The notes: generated by a model not told the origin, from the letters alone. Shown: positions 1 to 7,806, numbered from the stretch's first letter. The stretch is 64,000 nucleotides of DNA from UBA1672 sp050633285 (GCA_050633285.1 JBOEGG010000005.1:124001-188000), one strand, 5' to 3'. Translations and numbers: made by a program.

Positions 1-10
1 TCCGTCATTA

Positions 11-616
11 TCAGAGTTTAGGGAGTGTGACTCCGCGTTGTCCCATATATTTTCCACTGCGGTCGGCGTAGCTTGTTTCACAAACATCACTCCCTTTAAA
101 AAATAAAAACTGTGCAACACCTTCATTGGCGTAAACACGCGCCGGAAGAGGGGTTGTGTTGGATATTTCCAACGTAACGTGACCTTCCCAACCGGGCTCT
201 AGCGGTGTGACATTTACGATTAATCCACAACGCGCATATGTGCTTTTCCCCAAGCATATCACCAACACATCTTTCGGGATGCGGAAATACTCAACCGTGT
301 GGGTTAGCACAAAACTGTTGGGTGGTATTACACAAATATCGGTCTTTCTGTCAACAAATGATGCTTCGGAGAAGTTTTTTGGGTCAACTAAAGCGTTATC
401 AACATTCGTGAAAATCTTAAAATCTTCAGAGCATCTGGCATCATATCCGTAAGAGGATAGTCCATAAGAAATTGATCCGTCACGTTTTTGCTTTTCGACG
501 AAAGGCTCTATCATTCCTTCGTTCTGCGCAAGGTGGCGTATTTGATGATCTGCAAGGATACCGGGGGGCATTATGATGTTTTCTTCTTTTTTATCATTTG
601 CGTTCAATAGTCCCAT
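11..616 (-). CDS. dcd: dCTP deaminase
   Basis: Deaminates dCTP to dUTP in the cytoplasm, feeding dUMP/dTMP synthesis. The family core is clear: SYGLSSYGYDAR near residue 50, FVLTHTVEYFRIP, the active-site stretch GKSTYARCGL, and EPGWEGHVTLEISN. The usual family start would be the internal Met at 571 (MPPGILADHQI). However, the ATG at 616 has a better ribosome site (AAGGACG, about 8 nt upstream) and lies 2 nt after the stop of the preceding small gene, which suggests translational coupling and a 15-residue N-terminal extension. Identity is secure; the start is not. Confidence 0.95.
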   Translation of the reverse strand: MGLLNANDKKEENIIMPPGILADHQIRHLAQNEGMIEPFVEKQKRDGSISYGLSSYGYDARCSEDFKIFTNVDNALVDPKNFSEASFVDRKTDICVIPPNSFVLTHTVEYFRIPKDVLVICLGKSTYARCGLIVNVTPLEPGWEGHVTLEISNTTPLPARVYANEGVAQFLFFKGSDVCETSYADRSGKYMGQRGVTLPKL

Positions 617-618
617 AT

Positions 619-780
619 TTACGCGTCCTTTTGGTCTGTATCGTTTTGTGATTTCTGTTTTTCGTTTTTGTCGCTTTGTGCCTTTTGTTTGCGGCGTTTC
701 AAATTGTCACGCAACGCGGCAGCGCGTTTGTCTATTTTTTCTGTTTTGCTTGATTTCATATCCTGCAAACTCATATTCAT
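619..780 (-). CDS. small basic hypothetical protein
   Basis: A protein of about 53 residues, very rich in Lys, Gln and Asp, with a KRAAALRDNLKRRKQKAQ core and a polar, probably disordered tail. I believe short proteins of this AALRxNLKRRK type are found in other alphaproteobacteria, but no function is known to me. Its stop is 2 nt from the dcd start, so the two are probably co-transcribed and coupled. The start is uncertain: an upstream ATG at 807 is in frame, and neither candidate has a convincing Shine-Dalgarno sequence. Confidence 0.55.
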   Translation of the reverse strand: MNMSLQDMKSSKTEKIDKRAAALRDNLKRRKQKAQSDKNEKQKSQNDTDQKDA

Positions 781-918
781 TATTGTTGCTGTAAGTTTTA
801 GTACCATACATAAATATATGGAAACCGTGATAGGTTTTTTGCTGTTTACATGAAAAATGTTTGGGGAAATCTCTATCTTTATATGTCTTAGGTGGTTTGT
901 GTAGGCTGTGTTTTGCTT

Positions 919-1503
919 TTATCGGTTGTGATGTGCATATGGTCTTCTTGGATCTGCACCGTCTGAGGGGATAGGGTTTGGGTTCGTTATTTTCTGGACT
1001 GTGTCTGTATCAATTAAAAGGCAGAGTGCGTCACGGATCTTTTCTGCCAGTTCTTTATCGATATTCGATATTGTTAAAGTTACGGTGTTATCGAGAAATT
1101 GTATATCGCGTTTAATATCTGTGATTGGTACATTTATGGCAGGGCACTGTTCTAAATTTATTTTTTCATCGGTATAAGTGAGGGTTATGTTTTCCCCGTT
1201 ATAGGCCTGTATTATTCTAGCTTTTTCAAATGCTTCGGATAGTTTTATGACGGCTTGGTTATTATTTTGGTCGTAAGACGCTTCGTCCACGCGGATGATA
1301 AGGTTTGCTTTTGGCACAGATTCGGATTGTGCCGCAGGGCTTATGTGTTCACTGTATTCTGTTGGGGGAGGCATATAATCCATGAGAGAGTTGTACGCCT
1401 TATTCTTCATTGTGTCTATGTTTGTAATTCCCGTAGTGATCTTTTGTGGAAATATTGAAAACCGCGTGACATCGTAAATTTTTTGTTGTAGTTTTTCGCG
1501 CAT
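919..1503 (-). CDS. hypothetical protein, paralog of the protein at 51109-51543
   Basis: Unknown function, up to 194 residues. The C-terminal part (about residues 65-180) aligns by eye with the hypothetical protein at 51109-51543. Shared elements are a ‘YDGE/YNGE-x-ITLTY’ segment, then ‘INLEQCP / IDLDECP’, ‘DIKRDI / DVKYSL’, ‘TLTISN / TLKISN’ and ‘LCLLIDTDTV / QCLNIDTSIV’. No signal peptide or membrane segment is visible. The ATG at 1503 is only 12 bp from the divergent tRNA-Thr gene, whose promoter would then lie inside this gene. An internal Met at 1410 would leave more room. No clear ribosome site supports either start. Confidence 0.65.
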   Translation of the reverse strand: MREKLQQKIYDVTRFSIFPQKITTGITNIDTMKNKAYNSLMDYMPPPTEYSEHISPAAQSESVPKANLIIRVDEASYDQNNNQAVIKLSEAFEKARIIQAYNGENITLTYTDEKINLEQCPAINVPITDIKRDIQFLDNTVTLTISNIDKELAEKIRDALCLLIDTDTVQKITNPNPIPSDGADPRRPYAHHNR

Positions 1504-1514
1504 ATTTCAGGAGC

Positions 1515-1589
1515 GCTGCTGTAGCTCAGTGGTAGAGCGCGTCATTGGTAATGACGAGGCCGGGAGTTCAATTCTCCCCAGCAGCACCA
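1515..1589 (+). tRNA. tRNA-Thr (anticodon GGT)
   Basis: A 75-nt cloverleaf. The acceptor GCTGCTG (1515-1521) pairs with CAGCAGC (1579-1585). The D arm is GCTC…GAGC. The anticodon stem CGTCA/TGACG (1540-1544 and 1552-1556) holds the 7-nt loop TTGGTAA with anticodon GGT at 1547-1549. The T arm is GGGAG-TTCAATT-CTCCC, followed by the discriminator A and an encoded CCA. It reads ACC/ACU threonine codons. Confidence 0.95.
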
Positions 1590-1724
1590 TGATATGTTCA
1601 AATATATCAAATAGTTATTTATTTACGGTGCCTTACAATTGGTGCATGTAAGTGGTATGCAAATAGTGACTGGAAACCCCAACCTTCATTTGTCGTATAC
1701 CGTCTCTGATTTTTGAAGTATTTT

Positions 1725-2108
1725 TTATTTGAAAGCTTTTAGCAACGTTTTTAATGACTTTAATACGCTGGGGTCATCTATTTCCTGTAATTTTTGTGCT
1801 AGGGCTAAAACTTTTGGATCGATATCCAAGAGATGAAGATCATTTATTTCGTCATCTTGCTCTAATAAGCCTTTGTAAAATATTTTAAGGTCAACGTTAA
1901 GGATAGATGCTAATTCGAGTAAACGAGAAGCAGCAATCCTATTAACACCTTTCTCATACTTTTGTATCTGTTGAAATGTGATGCCGACCTTTGATGCTAG
2001 CATTTCTTGGCTCATATCTTTAAGAATACGTATATTCTTTAAGTTTTTACCTATTATAGCGTCGCTTTCGTTGGCTATACCTTTAGTTTTTCTATTCTTC
2101 TCTACCAT
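1725..2108 (-). CDS. XRE-family transcriptional regulator
   Basis: A 127-residue cytoplasmic DNA-binding protein with a Cro/CI helix-turn-helix at about residues 18-75: IGKNLKNIRILKDMSQEML, then the recognition-helix region VGITFQQIQKYEKGVNRI, ending in LLELASILNV. A short acidic/leucine-rich tail follows. Proteins of this plan are common alphaproteobacterial regulators. It sits alone on the reverse strand between tRNA-Thr and the quorum-sensing genes; its target is unknown. The ATG at 2108 gives the standard N-terminus. Confidence 0.85.
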   Translation of the reverse strand: MVEKNRKTKGIANESDAIIGKNLKNIRILKDMSQEMLASKVGITFQQIQKYEKGVNRIAASRLLELASILNVDLKIFYKGLLEQDDEINDLHLLDIDPKVLALAQKLQEIDDPSVLKSLKTLLKAFK

Positions 2109-2217
2109 GCGATGTATAGTAGCAGAATATCCGGGATTCGAAAATAGTTTTCACGCTCTCAAAATACAATTTACTTTGAAGAGTAGGTAGATGAATTTAA
2201 AGTAATTCCTTTAAGCG

Positions 2218-2502
2218 CTATTGCTCGCTAAGGTCTATTACAGATAGGATTTTATCCCTCATTTCTTGCGATGCCGATAAAAACTGTACAACAAATAGGG
2301 ATGCTTTTATCATATCTTCCTTATGGGATATTTTAGATAATAAAGCTTCGTAGCTAACAGAAGGGTCTTCCGCTAACTGATGTGCGATATCTAAAATCAT
2401 ACATAAATCTAGGTTACCGTCTTTTTCGGCTTCTAATTTTAAATAATCTAAAGATAATATAATACCAGCCTCACTATTTGATTTTTCTTCAGTAGATAAC
2501 AT
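2218..2502 (-). CDS. small hypothetical protein encoded behind luxI
   Basis: A 94-residue, mostly helical, soluble, acidic protein that I do not recognise. It has a strong ribosome site (AGGAGAG, about 8 nt before the ATG) and begins 16 nt after the luxI stop on the same strand, so it is almost certainly in the luxI transcript. No transmembrane segment, signal or DNA-binding motif is visible. Its position suggests a role tied to the quorum-sensing circuit, such as a modulator or antiactivator, but that is inference from context only. Confidence 0.7.
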   Translation of the reverse strand: MLSTEEKSNSEAGIILSLDYLKLEAEKDGNLDLCMILDIAHQLAEDPSVSYEALLSKISHKEDMIKASLFVVQFLSASQEMRDKILSVIDLSEQ

Positions 2503-2518
2503 GTCGTTTTACTCTCCT

Positions 2519-3175
2519 TTATAGTGCCTTTTGTTGTTGTTTATTCTCAAATACTTCACCGACTTCACCAAAGTTTAAGATTGGTTGATCGATACCAGTG
2601 ATGTGCCGAACATGAGTGAGAACTTCCTCAGAGACAGCTAATCGTCCAGCAATAATTTTAAAACCTTCGTCACTTTTATGAACATCTCCGAGCCATTCAA
2701 CATTCCAACCTGAACTAATGAAAATATTTTTCCAAAAAACAGGATATGTTACTGCAATAATATTTTTAATATTCATTTTAAGAGCGAACTCCAGATGGCT
2801 GACAACAAGCTCATGAAGAACTCTTTTTCGCTCTGCGGTATCTAAAGTAGAATCAACGCAAAAACGCGTGGTCTCCCATGTTTCAATATCTTTTGGGATG
2901 TCTGTTTTAGTAATTAAGTAGGGGAAATGTTCCTCTAGCATATAGGGGCGAGTTGTAGGGTATAAGCGAGAAACACCAATAGCCTGTCCTGTTACGTTAC
3001 GCTTAACAAGGTAATAAGCTACCGGATTATCGTAGCTGTCATATTCCATATGTCTAACGTAAGGTACATCCCAATTTTGTCTTTTAATGATGCTTTCATA
3101 TCTAAGACGATGTTGAGAATAAAGGGGGTTTCCCGAAAATTTGTGACTATTTTCAAGTGTTACGCATTCAATCAT
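2519..3175 (-). CDS. acyl-homoserine-lactone synthase, LuxI family
   Basis: Predicted to make an N-acyl-homoserine lactone signal from S-adenosylmethionine and an acyl donor. The LuxI signature residues are present: R25, W35, the acidic set E44/D46/D49 in RHMEYDSYDN, R70 in IGVSRLYPTT, and E101/R104 in WETTRFCVD. The length (218 residues) is normal. A near-perfect ribosome site (AAGGAGGTG) precedes the ATG. It lies downstream of luxR on the same strand with an 86-bp gap carrying a dyad symmetric site, and it is followed by a coupled 94-residue gene. The acyl chain specificity cannot be read from the sequence. Confidence 0.93.
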   Translation of the reverse strand: MIECVTLENSHKFSGNPLYSQHRLRYESIIKRQNWDVPYVRHMEYDSYDNPVAYYLVKRNVTGQAIGVSRLYPTTRPYMLEEHFPYLITKTDIPKDIETWETTRFCVDSTLDTAERKRVLHELVVSHLEFALKMNIKNIIAVTYPVFWKNIFISSGWNVEWLGDVHKSDEGFKIIAGRLAVSEEVLTHVRHITGIDQPILNFGEVGEVFENKQQQKAL

Positions 3176-3196
3176 CTACACCTCCTTAAGTAAAAA

Positions 3197-3240
3197 ATAC
3201 TAAGGAAATAGTAGAAAATCATAGGTGATGTGGTCACCTA
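3197..3240 (-). promoter_or_regulatory. candidate lux-box-like operator and -10 element of luxI
   Basis: A perfect dyad, TAGGTGA-TGTGG-TCACCTA, lies at 3222-3240 between luxR and luxI. On the reverse strand a -10-like TAGTAT lies at 3202-3197, so the dyad centre would fall near -41. That is where class II LuxR-type boxes overlap the -35 region. The dyad does not match the Vibrio fischeri consensus closely. It could also form a small hairpin at the end of luxR, but there is no proper T-run after it. Confidence 0.5.
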
Positions 3241-3261
3241 ACAAGTCTGATAGTAATTATC

Positions 3262-4008
3262 CTATAAGCGAGAAATATAACTGGGAAGTATTAAGCCATG
3301 CCTTATCGCTTTCACGACGGCTAATGTACGCTCATTTACATTCAATTTATGAAAAACATTATTCATGTGATATCTGATTGTAGGGTATGAAACACCAATA
3401 ATATCAGCGATAACAGGGTCGCTTTTTCCTTCGGAGACCCAAAGTAAAATTTCTCGTTCACGATCTGTTAGTTTTACGTTTGTGTATTCTTGCTCCACCA
3501 TGCTTTCTTTTTCGGCATAAGCCATGTGGAATTGAAAAGAAATAGCGCGAACTTTACTTAAAGTGTCTTTCGTTACTTCTACGTTACCTGAAGTATTTGC
3601 AAGACCAATAGCAGCTAACTCGCCGTTTACACCATGTATGGGCACTGCAACACCATCAAGAAGTTTTGCTTCTTTGGCTTCATTCATCAATAAGCGTTCA
3701 TCATCAAGCAGTTTTTCTGTGTCCATTAACCCTTGCCAAGTAAAGGGACGATTTGTAGAGAAACAATACTGTAATACAGGATCAATAGATTTGTATTCAC
3801 TTTTGTTATAATGGTTAACCCATTCTTCTGAATAATTTTGCATTATGCCATGGTTAGCTTTAAGGCCTAAAGATGGGTGGTCTGTGACCAAACAATAACA
3901 AATGCTATCATAACCATATTGCTTTAATACCTGTTGATACAAAGAAAAGACATCTTCGGCGCTTGATGCTGCGTTTGTTCGTTCTATGAATTGCTCTAAT
4001 GAAATCAT
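3262..4008 (-). CDS. LuxR-family quorum-sensing regulator
   Basis: A 248-residue transcription factor predicted to bind the signal made by the adjacent LuxI. The N-terminal autoinducer-binding domain (about residues 5-165) has the conserved ligand-pocket residues W63, Y67, D76-P77, W91 and G119. The C-terminal GerE-type helix-turn-helix (about 179-240) reads LTDREREILLWVSEGKS, then SYPTIRYHMNNVFHKLNV. The gene lies 86 bp upstream of luxI on the same strand. The 200 bp before it are extremely A+T-rich, and I cannot choose a promoter there. Confidence 0.93.
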   Translation of the reverse strand: MISLEQFIERTNAASSAEDVFSLYQQVLKQYGYDSICYCLVTDHPSLGLKANHGIMQNYSEEWVNHYNKSEYKSIDPVLQYCFSTNRPFTWQGLMDTEKLLDDERLLMNEAKEAKLLDGVAVPIHGVNGELAAIGLANTSGNVEVTKDTLSKVRAISFQFHMAYAEKESMVEQEYTNVKLTDREREILLWVSEGKSDPVIADIIGVSYPTIRYHMNNVFHKLNVNERTLAVVKAIRHGLILPSYISRL

Positions 4009-4217
4009 GCTTTTACTGTAATATATTTTTATGTATTGATAAAAGAACTTTTTATTTGTCTATAATAAATAAAATGTAAACACGTTAACTGTTTTTGTTA
4101 CCTTATTTGATAATAATTATACATTGAAATTTTTACGATCTTATTGTTTATATATTTATATAATAAAATAATCTATATCATATGAAATGATATAGGGGGT
4201 GAGTATAAGGAAAAAAA

Positions 4218-4328
4218 ATGTATATCTGTATTGAATTTAAAAAAGAATTCTCAGCAATTGCGCCATCTAATGATAACTACCCATTTGAGTTTTTAGATGA
4301 CACTTTCTGGTCTGATAAACTACCTTGA
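4218..4328 (+). CDS. possible 36-residue small ORF
   Basis: A short frame beginning MYICIEFKKEF and ending WSDKLP, with a good ribosome site (AAGGA about 8 nt before the ATG). It is divergent from luxR and lies in an otherwise gene-poor, A+T-rich stretch. It could be a real small peptide or the start of a decayed gene. I do not recognise it. Confidence 0.3.
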   Translation: MYICIEFKKEFSAIAPSNDNYPFEFLDDTFWSDKLP

Positions 4329-4473
4329 ACTCGTTTTTCTATAACTTAAGTATAGAGCTGAGCCAGTGTCTTTACATATCAGGTACTTGAGAAGTGGTGC
4401 ACAATAGTACTACACATGGTGACACTAAATCTATTATAAGGTGTTGTTTTTTAATAGATATATGATCTGAATT

Positions 4474-4596
4474 CTAGGTTTTTCTATCGGGCTGCACCAT
4501 CTTATACTTAGCGTCATGAATCTGGTCTATAATTGAGAATGAAAGGGCCTTTGCGGGAGTTCTAAAGCCTTTTTTGTGTAATTCGAGTCTGATCAC
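4474..4596 (-). pseudogene. possible remnant of an unrecognised coding sequence
   Basis: An open reverse frame of about 40 codons with coding-like composition (starting VIRLELHKKGF from a GTG, ending KMVQPDRKT and TAG). In-frame stops lie just upstream. It abuts the MerT-like remnant on the other strand. It is probably a fragment of a mobile or accessory gene; I cannot name the family. Confidence 0.25.
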
Positions 4597-4599
4597 TAA

Positions 4600-4926
4600 T
4601 TCCTTATGCTGTGTTTTACTATTCTATTGGTTAGTTTAGGGATGGGGAGTGTGGTGGCGTCAATGGGCACCAATTTGCCGTTTCTTATTACATTGAGCAT
4701 GCATAAAGGGTGGGTCTTCGCAGGTTCGGGGCTTATGCTTTTACTTGGCGGTTGAGCACTTTACAGATCGGGGCGTGTTTGTCCGATCGATCCGGAGTTG
4801 GGTAAGCTTTGTGATGCTGCATATAGATGGAACCTTCGTTTGTTTTGGGGCTCTATCGCCGTTTGGTGTATTGGTTTCTTTGTTACTTTTTTACTCTTAC
4901 CTATAACGCAGTTTTTAGGACTTTAG
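4600..4926 (+). pseudogene. decayed small membrane protein, MerT-like
   Basis: Reading the frame through 4606-4926 gives ILLVSLGMGSVV, a hydrophobic segment GSGLMLLLGG, an in-frame TGA at 4753-4755, then ALYRSGRVCPIDPELGKLC and another long hydrophobic helix (WGSIAVWCIGFFVTFLLLP). It ends with TAG at 4924. The pattern (three membrane segments, a YR…C…C cytoplasmic loop) resembles MerT-type metal transporters. The normal N-terminal Cys-Cys start is missing because an in-frame TAA precedes the frame. The internal TGA is most simply a mutated TGG. Family assignment is by eye and weak; the reading as a broken gene is firmer. Confidence 0.45.
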
Positions 4927-4954
4927 TTTACTGAATGTTGTTTTTAGTTTATTT

Positions 4955-4996
4955 GAAAAAGACCCTTTCAGAAATGATGTGGCCTTTTTCTTTTGC
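4955..4996. terminator. candidate hairpin terminator
   Basis: GAAAAAGACC (4955-4964) pairs with GGCCTTTTTC (4981-4990) with one mismatch, around a 16-nt loop, followed by CTTTTG. It could end transcripts from the decayed region on the forward strand. It could also serve the reverse-strand GNAT gene that ends at 5020, since A-rich sequence gives a T-run on that strand as well. Confidence 0.4.
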
Positions 4997-5019
4997 TATG
5001 AGTGAAGAGACGGGGTGTT

Positions 5020-5556
5020 TTATTTGCTGTGTGTTAAGGCCTTATATGAAATTATCCTTTTACATGTTACGCCACCTAATGTTGCGTTGTATGTACGAAT
5101 TTCGTCAAAGCCATTTTGTTTTAGAGCACCGCGCATTTGAAGGTTTTCTGCACGGCATCGCACGATAATATTTTGATAGGTATGGGATTTTATAATGTCA
5201 CAATATTGGCTGAGCATATGTGATCCTAACCCTTTGTGTCTTTTATCTTTTTTGATGGCGATAAGGGAGATGTAAAAGCATTTATCAAAGTCATATTCTA
5301 ATTCGTTTGAAATGAAGCTATTTTTATAGTCGCTTCCGCAACAAATGCCGATTAGATCGTTATTCTCGTTTGTTAGGGTAGCGAAGAGGGAACCCTCATT
5401 GTTGCGTTCAAGGAAGTAGGAATGTGCGGTTTCATTCGTCCAGTTTTCTCCTTTTTCCGGCTCGTTAAAACATGATTTGTAGAAACTTGCGATTTCTCGC
5501 AAGTCTGTTTCGGTTGGAAGGATTTTCGTTAGTGCGCTCACTTGTCTTTTTTCCAT
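5020..5556 (-). CDS. GNAT-family N-acetyltransferase
   Basis: A 178-residue acetyltransferase-like protein. The acetyl-CoA binding signature is IAIKKDKRHKGLGSHML at about residues 97-113, followed by a C-terminal ‘ENLQMRGALKQNGF’ strand-helix typical of GNATs. Its start overlaps the end of ovoA by 19 nt on the same strand, so it is translated from the ovoA transcript. A link to ovothiol chemistry (modifying a pathway intermediate or product) is possible but only inferred from the overlap. Confidence 0.8.
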   Translation of the reverse strand: MEKRQVSALTKILPTETDLREIASFYKSCFNEPEKGENWTNETAHSYFLERNNEGSLFATLTNENNDLIGICCGSDYKNSFISNELEYDFDKCFYISLIAIKKDKRHKGLGSHMLSQYCDIIKSHTYQNIIVRCRAENLQMRGALKQNGFDEIRTYNATLGGVTCKRIISYKALTHSK

Positions 5557-7697
5557 ATGCTCATTTGCGCGATTGTGTGTTGGAATTTCCGGCGCGTTTC
5601 ACGAATGACAAAAGGGATGTCATGTGTGTCGAGCATTTCAAATTCGGGTGATAGTATCTGTGTTATTCCTTCAAGAGTTGTAAAATTCTCACCTGTATTT
5701 GCTTTAAACCCTCCAAGCCATTTCTCTTTGGGGGTGTGCTCTTCTAACCATGTGTAAGGGGAGGTTAAGACAAGCATACCGCCTGGGCGAATGCGGTTTT
5801 TCACAAGGTTCAGAAATTTTTCAGGATCATAGAGGCGATCTAAGAGATTTCCTGCAAAAACAAAGTCGTAGTCGGAAAACTTATCGATTAAGTTACAAGC
5901 ATCTCCTTGCATAAAAGAGATCTTATTTTTGAGATCATTGTATTCTTTAAATTCAGCGAGTTTAACCTCTTTGTATGTTACAAGTTCTCCTTCATCTTTG
6001 ACCGTATAACGCTGTGCCCCTGTTTTTTGAAGGTTTGTAGGCATTTCAATGAGGCGGGCGGAAAAATCAATTGCGTCGATGTGATCAAATGTTTTGGCCA
6101 GTTCAAATGCGCTACGCCCCGTTGCGCACCCTATATCAAGGGCGCGTTTGGTCTCTAACTTTTCTTTGTATATATATGGGGTTAGCGTTTCTATACAAGC
6201 GACAGGAAAGTTAGAAATATTGAAATATTCATCGCCATAATGGAATTCAATATACTGAGAAACCATTTGGTTAGTTTCATAGGTGTTTACATCGGGCTTA
6301 GGCAGGGGGGCTGCTTCTACATAACGTAAGCCGGAATGTTGGAAGAAATGCCTGCGGAATGCGTAACGTGAATCCTTTAGCGCGTAATTCCCCGTTGAAA
6401 TCCAGCATCCGCCTTTAAATATGTTGTGTTTTCCGTCAAAGGTAGGGGTGGAAAAGTCATCATATAATGGGTGAATGTCAAATCCGTCATAGCCATCAAT
6501 GGGCGTTTCTGTCCATTGCCATACGTTGCCGATAATATCATAGAATCCGTTTGGAAATTCGTGCTGATTGATAGGACAAGAAGACATTTGGCCTTCCAGA
6601 TTTATATTGCCGGGTGCATTTTGCCAGTAGGGTTGGTCTGTTTCAACCAATTCACGAAGTTTGTACCATTCTGCTTCGGTAGGCATGCGGATATGTTTAC
6701 CAGTTGTTTTGGATTTCCAGTTACAGAATGCTTTTGCTTCCAGATAATTAATATCAACCGGCCAGTCCCATGGCATATCAATAATTTCTAACATGGTACG
6801 ATATTGATATGTATCGCCGTTTTGTATCCAGTATACAGGGTGGGTAGCTTTACGATAAGTTACCCAGCCCCATCCTTCTTTTGACCAAAAGTCCTTATTT
6901 TTATATCCATTGTCTTGTATAAAATTTAGATATTCTTTGTTTGATACCAGATGTTTAGAGGCGTTGAATGGTTCTACTTCTGTTTCGAAACGTCCATATT
7001 CGTTATCCCATCCGTAGAGCGTGTTGTTGTTTTGTTTTCCAAGGGTGATTTTACCACCGTTGACGGGGAGGAGGCCATTGTTTGGTGGTTGTGCGCTATC
7101 TTTACATATGTTTCCCCATACCGGATGTTGTTTGACCATATCTAAGGGGAGTTCACGGATTAGAACTGAGGTTGTTTCAAGGTGAATGCGTTCATGCTCT
7201 ATCCCCATCATGATGATCCATAGAGGGCTATCCCAGTTAATTGGTAGTGTGAAGTCGCAATTGCGAATGAAATTATCAACAATCTCGCGTGTTTGATCAC
7301 GGTGTGCCTTTACTTCCGCAGGGGTAGGCCAATTATAATTATTTTCGTTCAGGTCATCCCATGACATTTCATCAACGCCAATGGCCAAGGTTGATTCTAT
7401 ATGTGGGTCAACGCGCTTGGTTATTAGCTTGGCAACATTTAGTTTATTGATGAAAAAGACAGATGTATGACCATAATAAAAGATCAATGGATGGCGTAGT
7501 GGGTTTGCTCTTGTATAAAAAGCCTCGTCCCCGTTTAAACATTCAAAAATACTCTCATATAGAGAGAAGCTATTGTGGAAATATTCCAGAATTTCCTGAC
7601 GTTTTTCTTCTACGCTTCCTTTGTCAAGGGTTGGCGTTTTGGTGACTAGATGAGGGGTGTTTTGAGTGTTTTGGGTTTGGGAAGGTTTTTGCGACAT
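5538..7697 (-). CDS. ovoA: OvoA: 5-histidylcysteine sulfoxide synthase / mercaptohistidine N-methyltransferase
   Basis: Bifunctional ovothiol A biosynthesis enzyme. The N-terminal DinB-like region carries the iron ligands: H77 in YYGHTSV and the HxxxHxE motif H168-E-R-I-H172-L-E. A formylglycine-generating/sulfatase-modifying domain follows (about residues 200-455; PVNGGKITLGK, MPTEAEWYKLR, NVWQWTETP, GGCWISTG, FRRHFF). A C-terminal SAM methyltransferase (about 510-719) has ALDIGCATGRSAFELA and RPGGMLVLTSPYTW. The 719-residue length and the methyltransferase fusion fit OvoA rather than EgtB. The GNAT gene overlaps its 3' end. The ATG at 7697 gives a normal length. Confidence 0.93.
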   Translation of the reverse strand: MSQKPSQTQNTQNTPHLVTKTPTLDKGSVEEKRQEILEYFHNSFSLYESIFECLNGDEAFYTRANPLRHPLIFYYGHTSVFFINKLNVAKLITKRVDPHIESTLAIGVDEMSWDDLNENNYNWPTPAEVKAHRDQTREIVDNFIRNCDFTLPINWDSPLWIIMMGIEHERIHLETTSVLIRELPLDMVKQHPVWGNICKDSAQPPNNGLLPVNGGKITLGKQNNNTLYGWDNEYGRFETEVEPFNASKHLVSNKEYLNFIQDNGYKNKDFWSKEGWGWVTYRKATHPVYWIQNGDTYQYRTMLEIIDMPWDWPVDINYLEAKAFCNWKSKTTGKHIRMPTEAEWYKLRELVETDQPYWQNAPGNINLEGQMSSCPINQHEFPNGFYDIIGNVWQWTETPIDGYDGFDIHPLYDDFSTPTFDGKHNIFKGGCWISTGNYALKDSRYAFRRHFFQHSGLRYVEAAPLPKPDVNTYETNQMVSQYIEFHYGDEYFNISNFPVACIETLTPYIYKEKLETKRALDIGCATGRSAFELAKTFDHIDAIDFSARLIEMPTNLQKTGAQRYTVKDEGELVTYKEVKLAEFKEYNDLKNKISFMQGDACNLIDKFSDYDFVFAGNLLDRLYDPEKFLNLVKNRIRPGGMLVLTSPYTWLEEHTPKEKWLGGFKANTGENFTTLEGITQILSPEFEMLDTHDIPFVIRETRRKFQHTIAQMSIWKKDK

Positions 7698-7806
7698 GTG
7701 CTTTCTCTACTTCAAATACGTGATATCTCAATAATTAATAGTTCGCGACGTTATCACGCAGGGATACATATTTTTGTCAGTAGTGTTTCATGAGCTTGTA
7801 AAATTT

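Noticed and set aside
4753..4755. In-frame TGA read as selenocysteine in the MerT-like frame
   Set aside because: No hairpin resembling a SECIS follows, the position fits a mutated Trp codon, and the 5' end of the gene is also broken, so decay explains it better.
4935..5168. 77-codon forward frame at the end of the GNAT gene
   Set aside because: It overlaps the C-terminus of a well-supported reverse-strand GNAT, has no ribosome site, and no domain.
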